Part shown: positions 5,378-8,362 of the stretch, piece after piece
How positions within the stretch are numbered: the stretch's first letter is position 1
How the letters are laid out: the number at the start of each line of letters is the position of its first letter
Source of the DNA: UBA7485 sp050945075
GTDB taxonomy: Bacteria > Bacillota > Clostridia > Eubacteriales > Eubacteriaceae
Assembly (NCBI GenBank): GCA_050945075.1
Contig: JBMNSG010000104.1
Coordinates: 1 to 8,362 of the forward strand
DNA length: 8,362 nucleotides
Direction of reading: 5' to 3'
Notes under the pieces: generated by a model
What the model was told of the DNA's origin: nothing
Database searches by the model: none
The model's input: only the letters and a program-made list of their open reading frames with translations
Made by a program: the position numbers and the translations under genes

Positions 5378-6597
5378 ACCAGTTTGACCTTTTTATGAAT
5401 CTTCTTGCCCTTCTGAAGCAGAAGCTCGCCGTCCGTGAAATCAGCAGGTGTGAAAACCTGAGCGATATCCGTGACTTTTTTCCCGTCTGCGGAAATACCG
5501 TTCTGCTGAACCAGACGTCTGCCTTCACTCTTGGAAGCGATCATCCCGGCTGCATCGAGCAGAGCCAGAATATCGAGTCCGTCTCCGAGTGTTTCCGCAC
5601 TCAGTTCGACTGTCGGAACATCGGCAGAATCCGGACCGCCCTTAAACAGCGCGCGGGAAGCATCCTGTGCCTTCTGCGCTTCTTCTTCGCCGTGAATCAT
5701 GCGCGTGACTTCAAATGCCAGTGTTTCCTTGGCTGTATTAATCTGTTCGTCCTTGAGGCTGCCCAGACGATGGACTTCTTCCATGGGCAGGAAGGTCAGC
5801 AGTGCCAGACATTTTTCAACATCAGCGTCCGCAATGTTTCTCCAGTACTGGTAGAACTCGTAGGGGCTGGTTTTTTCTGCATCGAGCCAGAGTGCGCCCT
5901 TTGCGGTTTTACCCATCTTGATGCCTTCAGATGTGGTGAGCAGTGAGAAAGTCATGCCGTAGACACTGTCTCCGGTTTTCTTTCTGGTGAGATCCACACC
6001 GGCAATAATATTGGACCACTGATCATTGCCGCCGAATTCCATCATCACGCCGTAATCCTGATGCAGGCGGTAGAAATCGTAAGCCTGGAGCAGCATGTAA
6101 TTGAATTCGAGGAAAGTCAGCCCTTTTTCCATTCTGTTTTTGTAGCATTCCGCAGCCAGCATCTGATTCACTGAAAAATGTCTGCCGATGTCACGGATAA
6201 AGCTGATGTAGTTCAGATCCAGGATCCAGTCCGCATTATTGACCATCAGTGCCCGGTCGTCTTCGAAGGTCAGGAACTTTTCAAATACCTTCTTGAACTT
6301 TTCGCCGTTTTCAGCGATTCGTTCCTGTGTCATGACCTGACGCATATCGGTCCGTCCGGACGGATCTCCGATCATGGTCGTCCCGCCGCCGATGAGGGCA
6401 ACCGGGATGTGGCCGGCCCGCTGCATATGAGCCATAACCATGATCTGGATAAAGTGCCCGATATGCAGAGAATCCGCGGTCGGGTCAAATCCGATATAAA
6501 ATTTAACAGGGCCGCTTTCGAGAAGCTCCCTGATTTCGTCCTCGTGTGTGCACTGTTCTAAATATCCGCGCTCTTTAAGCGTATCGAATACACTCAT
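5374..6597 (-). CDS. tyrS: Tyrosyl-tRNA synthetase
   Basis: This class I synthetase charges tRNA-Tyr. Evident features are the substrate pocket YIGFDPTADSLHIGH (34-48, including HIGH at 45-48), GDPSGRTDMR (77-86), the tyrosine-contact region LLQAYDFY (169-176), GGNDQWSNI (189-197) and the KMSKS-equivalent KMGKT (227-231). A C-terminal S4 RNA-binding domain covers about 343-405 and helps bind the long variable arm of tRNA-Tyr. The length (407) is normal for bacteria. The start at 6597 is supported by AGGAG (6605-6609) 7 bases upstream. It is first in tyrS-hisS with a good promoter. Many Bacillota tyrS genes carry a T-box leader, but none is present in this leader of about 95 bases. Confidence 0.97.
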   Translation of the reverse strand: MSVFDTLKERGYLEQCTHEDEIRELLESGPVKFYIGFDPTADSLHIGHFIQIMVMAHMQRAGHIPVALIGGGTTMIGDPSGRTDMRQVMTQERIAENGEKFKKVFEKFLTFEDDRALMVNNADWILDLNYISFIRDIGRHFSVNQMLAAECYKNRMEKGLTFLEFNYMLLQAYDFYRLHQDYGVMMEFGGNDQWSNIIAGVDLTRKKTGDSVYGMTFSLLTTSEGIKMGKTAKGALWLDAEKTSPYEFYQYWRNIADADVEKCLALLTFLPMEEVHRLGSLKDEQINTAKETLAFEVTRMIHGEEEAQKAQDASRALFKGGPDSADVPTVELSAETLGDGLDILALLDAAGMIASKSEGRRLVQQNGISADGKKVTDIAQVFTPADFTDGELLLQKGKKIHKKVKLV

Positions 6598-6629
6598 TCC
6601 AATTCTCCTGTATGTGTTGATTAAATTTT

Positions 6630-6680
6630 CCGCCTGCCGTAACCAGAGCAGCCCGCTGCTGCCTGTCGGAAATAAAGCGG
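6630..6680 (-). promoter_or_regulatory. Possible hairpin in the tyrS-hisS leader RNA
   Basis: In the minus-strand RNA, GCAGC (6662-6658) pairs with GCUGC (6652-6648) around loop AGCGG. Below it CAG (6665-6663) pairs with CUG (6646-6644), CCG (6669-6667) with CGG (6639-6637) and CCGC (6680-6677) with GCGG (6633-6630). The segments are separated by small bulges and internal loops. The fold occupies the middle of the leader, about 20 bases upstream of the AGGAG site. It contains no T-box sequence (AGGGUGGNACCGCG) and no terminator T-tract. Function unknown; a chance fold is possible. Confidence 0.35.
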
Positions 6681-6697
6681 AACAATACTGAATATTA

Positions 6698-6727
6698 ATT
6701 TTATCAGATAGAAGCCTCTATTTTCAA
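6698..6727 (-). promoter_or_regulatory. Promoter of the tyrS-hisS operon
   Basis: On the minus strand -35 TTGAAA (6722-6727), an 18-base spacer and -10 TAAAAT (6698-6703) are preceded by an extended-10 TG (TGA before the hexamer). Each hexamer matches the sigma-A consensus at five of six positions. The expected start is near 6691, giving a leader of about 94 bases. Confidence 0.7.
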
Positions 6728-6748
6728 TAGTACCTGCGCGTCCATCTA

Positions 6749-6762
6749 TGGTAGACTATAGT
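6749..6762 (+). promoter_or_regulatory. Weak candidate -10 region for lspA
   Basis: Two overlapping -10-like hexamers are present: TAGACT (6752-6757), preceded by an extended-10 TG, and TATAGT (6757-6762). I see no good -35 at 16-19 bases upstream of either. The position is right for a leader of about 50 bases before the lspA start. The call is tentative. Confidence 0.3.
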
Positions 6763-6773
6763 TTATGGAATCA

Positions 6774-6786
6774 TGCGGATTCCGCA
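6774..6786. promoter_or_regulatory. 13-bp palindrome in the lspA leader (possible operator)
   Basis: TGCGGA and TCCGCA form a perfect inverted repeat around a single central T. It overlaps a second inverted repeat, GGAATC (6767-6772) with GATTCC (6778-6783), so the two could form alternative hairpins in RNA. It lies just downstream of the candidate lspA promoter, where a repressor site would be effective. No binding protein can be assigned. Confidence 0.3.
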
Positions 6787-6810
6787 ATATCACAGGCTTT
6801 AATGCCGGAA

Positions 6811-6815
6811 AGGAG
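6811..6815 (+). promoter_or_regulatory. Ribosome binding site that sets the lspA start
   Basis: AGGAG, inside GGAAAGGAG, lies 4 bases before the ATG at 6820. The reading frame is open further upstream, with ATGs at 6748 and 6802. Neither has a good ribosome binding site, and the added residues would precede the normal N-terminal membrane helix of LspA. The 6820 start is therefore chosen. Confidence 0.85.
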
Positions 6816-6819
6816 AAGC

Positions 6820-7596
6820 ATGTTCATCTACATCGCACTGATACTCGCAGGTCTGGTTATTGACCAGCTTACGAAGTCTCTGGCCGTCTGGTTCCTGTCC
6901 GATGTGACGACTGTGCCTCTGATTCCAAAGGTTTTTCACCTGACTTATATAGAAAATCCGGGAATCGCATTCAGTTTTCTCTCCGGTAAACAGGGATTCA
7001 TTATCACCATTACTGCAATCTGCATTGCGGCGCTGTGCTATGTTTTATATATCCTGCCTAAAAACAAAAAATGGGTGATCCCGAATATCGGTATTTCCCT
7101 GATTATATCCGGAGCCGCCGGCAATCTGGTTGACAGAATCAGCCATTCCTACGTGATCGATTTTATTGATTTCAGAATCATCGGCTTTCCGATCTTTAAT
7201 TTTGCAGATATTATGGTCTGCGTGGGCGCGTTTATGATTATCATAACGCTGCTGCAGAATAAAAAGCTTTTTGAAAAAACTCCGGAGGAGAAAACGAACC
7301 CACCGGTAAAACCGAAAAGTGCAAAAAAGAAAAAGCCTCAGGCAGCCGCCAAACCGAAAAAGCCGCTTTCTTCTGAAGCCCAGGCACATGTGGACGGTAT
7401 AAAAGTCCGCAGAGAGCGCCCCAATTACAATATTGAACCACAGGTCAGGACACAGGTAACCCGTCTGGCACCGCATAATCCGAAAATTGATTTTTATCCG
7501 ACACCGCCCAATGACGGAAAAGGAGACCGCAAGAATACCAAGAATCTTGACAGTCTGAAAAGCATACAGAAACAACAAAAAAACAGGGATCGATAA
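6820..7596 (+). CDS. lspA: Lipoprotein signal peptidase (signal peptidase II) with a long basic C-terminal tail
   Basis: LspA is a membrane aspartic protease that removes the signal peptide from diacylglyceryl-modified prolipoproteins. Residues 1 to about 150 are a normal LspA with four hydrophobic helices (about 2-22, 58-80, 84-103 and 128-146). The family blocks are clear: VIDQLTK (13-19), ENPGIAFSF (45-53), GAAGNLVDRI (98-107, catalytic D105), VIDFIDF (112-118) and FNFADI (126-131, catalytic D130). The family is usually about 150-170 residues; this protein has 258. The excess is a hydrophilic Lys/Pro/Ala-rich segment (about 152-258), expected in the cytosol after the fourth helix, with a KPKSAKKKKPQ core (164-174). 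The stop codon lies in the loop of the terminator. The neighbour upstream is the divergent tyrS and downstream the convergent GntR gene, so it appears monocistronic; rluD, a frequent partner, is absent. Confidence 0.95.
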   Translation: MFIYIALILAGLVIDQLTKSLAVWFLSDVTTVPLIPKVFHLTYIENPGIAFSFLSGKQGFIITITAICIAALCYVLYILPKNKKWVIPNIGISLIISGAAGNLVDRISHSYVIDFIDFRIIGFPIFNFADIMVCVGAFMIIITLLQNKKLFEKTPEEKTNPPVKPKSAKKKKPQAAAKPKKPLSSEAQAHVDGIKVRRERPNYNIEPQVRTQVTRLAPHNPKIDFYPTPPNDGKGDRKNTKNLDSLKSIQKQQKNRDR

Positions 7597-7609
7597 TCCC
7601 TGTTTTTTT
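7577..7609. terminator. Bidirectional terminator shared by lspA and the GntR-type gene
   Basis: A 7-bp stem, CAGGGAT (7584-7590) with ATCCCTG (7596-7602), encloses a five-base loop. It is flanked by seven A (7577-7583) and seven T (7603-7609), so it can act in both directions. The lspA stop codon TAA (7594-7596) falls in the loop and the first stem base. The GntR-type gene ends at 7611, just outside the hairpin. The left arm therefore also encodes the last residues of LspA. Confidence 0.92.
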
Positions 7610-7610
7610 A

Positions 7611-8333
7611 TTACTCGGATTCTCTGGGCTGCATTTTGCCCGGTTCCTTGATTTCGGGTTCCGTTTCAAGAACCTGAATCATATCCCGTTCGGTAATTTC
7701 GATATGTTCGGCCGCTGTTTCCGAAGCAGCCTGCGGAATGCCTTTTTCCACAAATTCGATAATACTTTCATGCTGGCCGATAAGCGGATCCTTATCGGTG
7801 ACCTTGTGAACATATTCGACACGAATTCGCTGCATCTGTTCCCTGAGAGAATTGGTCATCTGCGAGAGCTTCTTGTTGCCGGAACTGTCGTAAAGGACAT
7901 CATGAAAGCGGATATCGCTTTCGATGATCTTTTCTTCATCGTTGGCGCGCAGTGCATCTTCAAACTCCTGATTGGCAGCCTTAAGCTCTTCAATCTGTTC
8001 GTCTGTCGCATTTTTTGCCGCCAGCTCTGCAGCCAGTGCTTCCAGAGCCCGTCTGATTTCCATCATTTCTTCGAGATCGTCAATCGTAAGCGGTGTGACA
8101 TAGGCTCCCTTGCGGGCGACCATTTTCACCAGGCCTTCGAGTTCCAGCTTCCGGATTGATTCGCGTACCGGAGTTCTTGAAACACCCAGTTCCTGAGCAA
8201 GCTGAACTTCCATCAGTCTCTGTCCGGGCTTCAAATCTCCGCGTACGATCGCGTTCCGGATCGTATCAAAAACAATTTCTCTGAGTGGTTTGCATGAATT
8301 CGCATCCAGTGTCAGATGAGTTCCATTCTCCAT
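7611..8333 (-). CDS. GntR-family transcriptional regulator, FadR/FCD subfamily
   Basis: The N-terminal winged helix-turn-helix (about residues 15-80) has the GntR pattern: IVRGDLKPGQRLME (29-42), LAQELGVSRTPVRESIRKLELEGLV (45-69) and the wing RKGAYV (74-79). The all-helical FCD effector domain follows (about 84-215). It carries the metal-binding set typical of many FCD proteins, D140 and H144 in DIRFH, H188 in QHESI and H210 in EHI, so a metal-assisted carboxylate ligand is likely. The effector and target genes cannot be read from the sequence. The family is usually 220-240 residues; this protein has 240, with a Glu/Pro-rich tail after about 220. The ATG at 8333 has no recognisable Shine-Dalgarno sequence within the 29 bases visible upstream. 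Regulators of this class often control an adjacent catabolic operon, which would lie beyond the right edge. Confidence 0.92.
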   Translation of the reverse strand: MENGTHLTLDANSCKPLREIVFDTIRNAIVRGDLKPGQRLMEVQLAQELGVSRTPVRESIRKLELEGLVKMVARKGAYVTPLTIDDLEEMMEIRRALEALAAELAAKNATDEQIEELKAANQEFEDALRANDEEKIIESDIRFHDVLYDSSGNKKLSQMTNSLREQMQRIRVEYVHKVTDKDPLIGQHESIIEFVEKGIPQAASETAAEHIEITERDMIQVLETEPEIKEPGKMQPRESE

Positions 8334-8345
8334 TATCTAATCCGC

Positions 8346-8351
8346 TTAATA
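8346..8351 (-). promoter_or_regulatory. Possible -10 element of the GntR-type gene
   Basis: The minus strand reads TATATT within a TATATATATT run, ending 12 bases before the ATG at 8333. Any -35 would lie outside the window. If used, the transcript would have a leader of only about 5-10 bases. This AT run is the only -10-like sequence visible before the gene. Confidence 0.3.
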
Positions 8352-8362
8352 TATATACAAGA

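Noticed and set aside
6598..6697. T-box riboswitch before tyrS
   Set aside because: The leader is too short, and the conserved T-box sequence, specifier stem and terminator/antiterminator pair are all absent.
6748..6819. N-terminal extension of lspA by 24 codons from the ATG at 6748
   Set aside because: The upstream part contains the candidate -10 region and the palindrome. The strong AGGAG sits before the ATG at 6820, and the normal first membrane helix begins right there.

Overview
The window reads as housekeeping chromosome from a low-to-medium GC member of the Bacillota (Firmicutes). The reasons are the adjacent rlmB and yacP/rae1 genes, a YpsC-type THUMP methyltransferase, strong AGGAGG-type ribosome binding sites, tRNA genes with encoded CCA, and compact A-tract/T-tract terminators. 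I cannot name a genus. I see no transposase, phage gene, CRISPR array, toxin-antitoxin pair or defence gene. Every substantial gene belongs to a family I recognise.

Layout. Positions 1-350, minus strand: a tRNA-Tyr/tRNA-Thr pair with its own consensus promoter and a terminator, followed by a short tandem repeat. Positions 353-3391, minus strand: a three-gene operon in the order ypsC-like rRNA methyltransferase, rlmB, rae1 (yacP). All three products are expected to act on rRNA or on translating ribosomes. Positions 3515-4000, plus strand: a YbaK/EbsC-type aminoacyl-tRNA deacylase with its own promoter. Positions 4121-6597, minus strand: a tyrS-hisS operon for two tRNA synthetases, whose genes overlap by ATGA. 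It converges on the deacylase gene at a shared bidirectional terminator. Positions 6820-7596, plus strand: lspA, the lipoprotein signal peptidase. Positions 7611-8333, minus strand: a GntR/FCD transcription factor that converges on lspA and shares its terminator. No stretch longer than 300 bases lacks a gene.

The common theme is translation: tRNAs, tRNA charging, proofreading of charged tRNA, 23S rRNA methylation and ribosome-dependent mRNA cleavage. LspA (membrane lipoprotein processing) and the GntR regulator stand outside it.

The most unusual features are long, charged, low-complexity extensions on otherwise standard enzymes: about 95 residues at the RlmB N-terminus, about 110 at the Rae1 C-terminus and about 110 at the LspA C-terminus. 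The tyrS-hisS operon also lacks a T-box leader and instead has a short leader that can fold into a hairpin. I found no convincing new multi-gene system.
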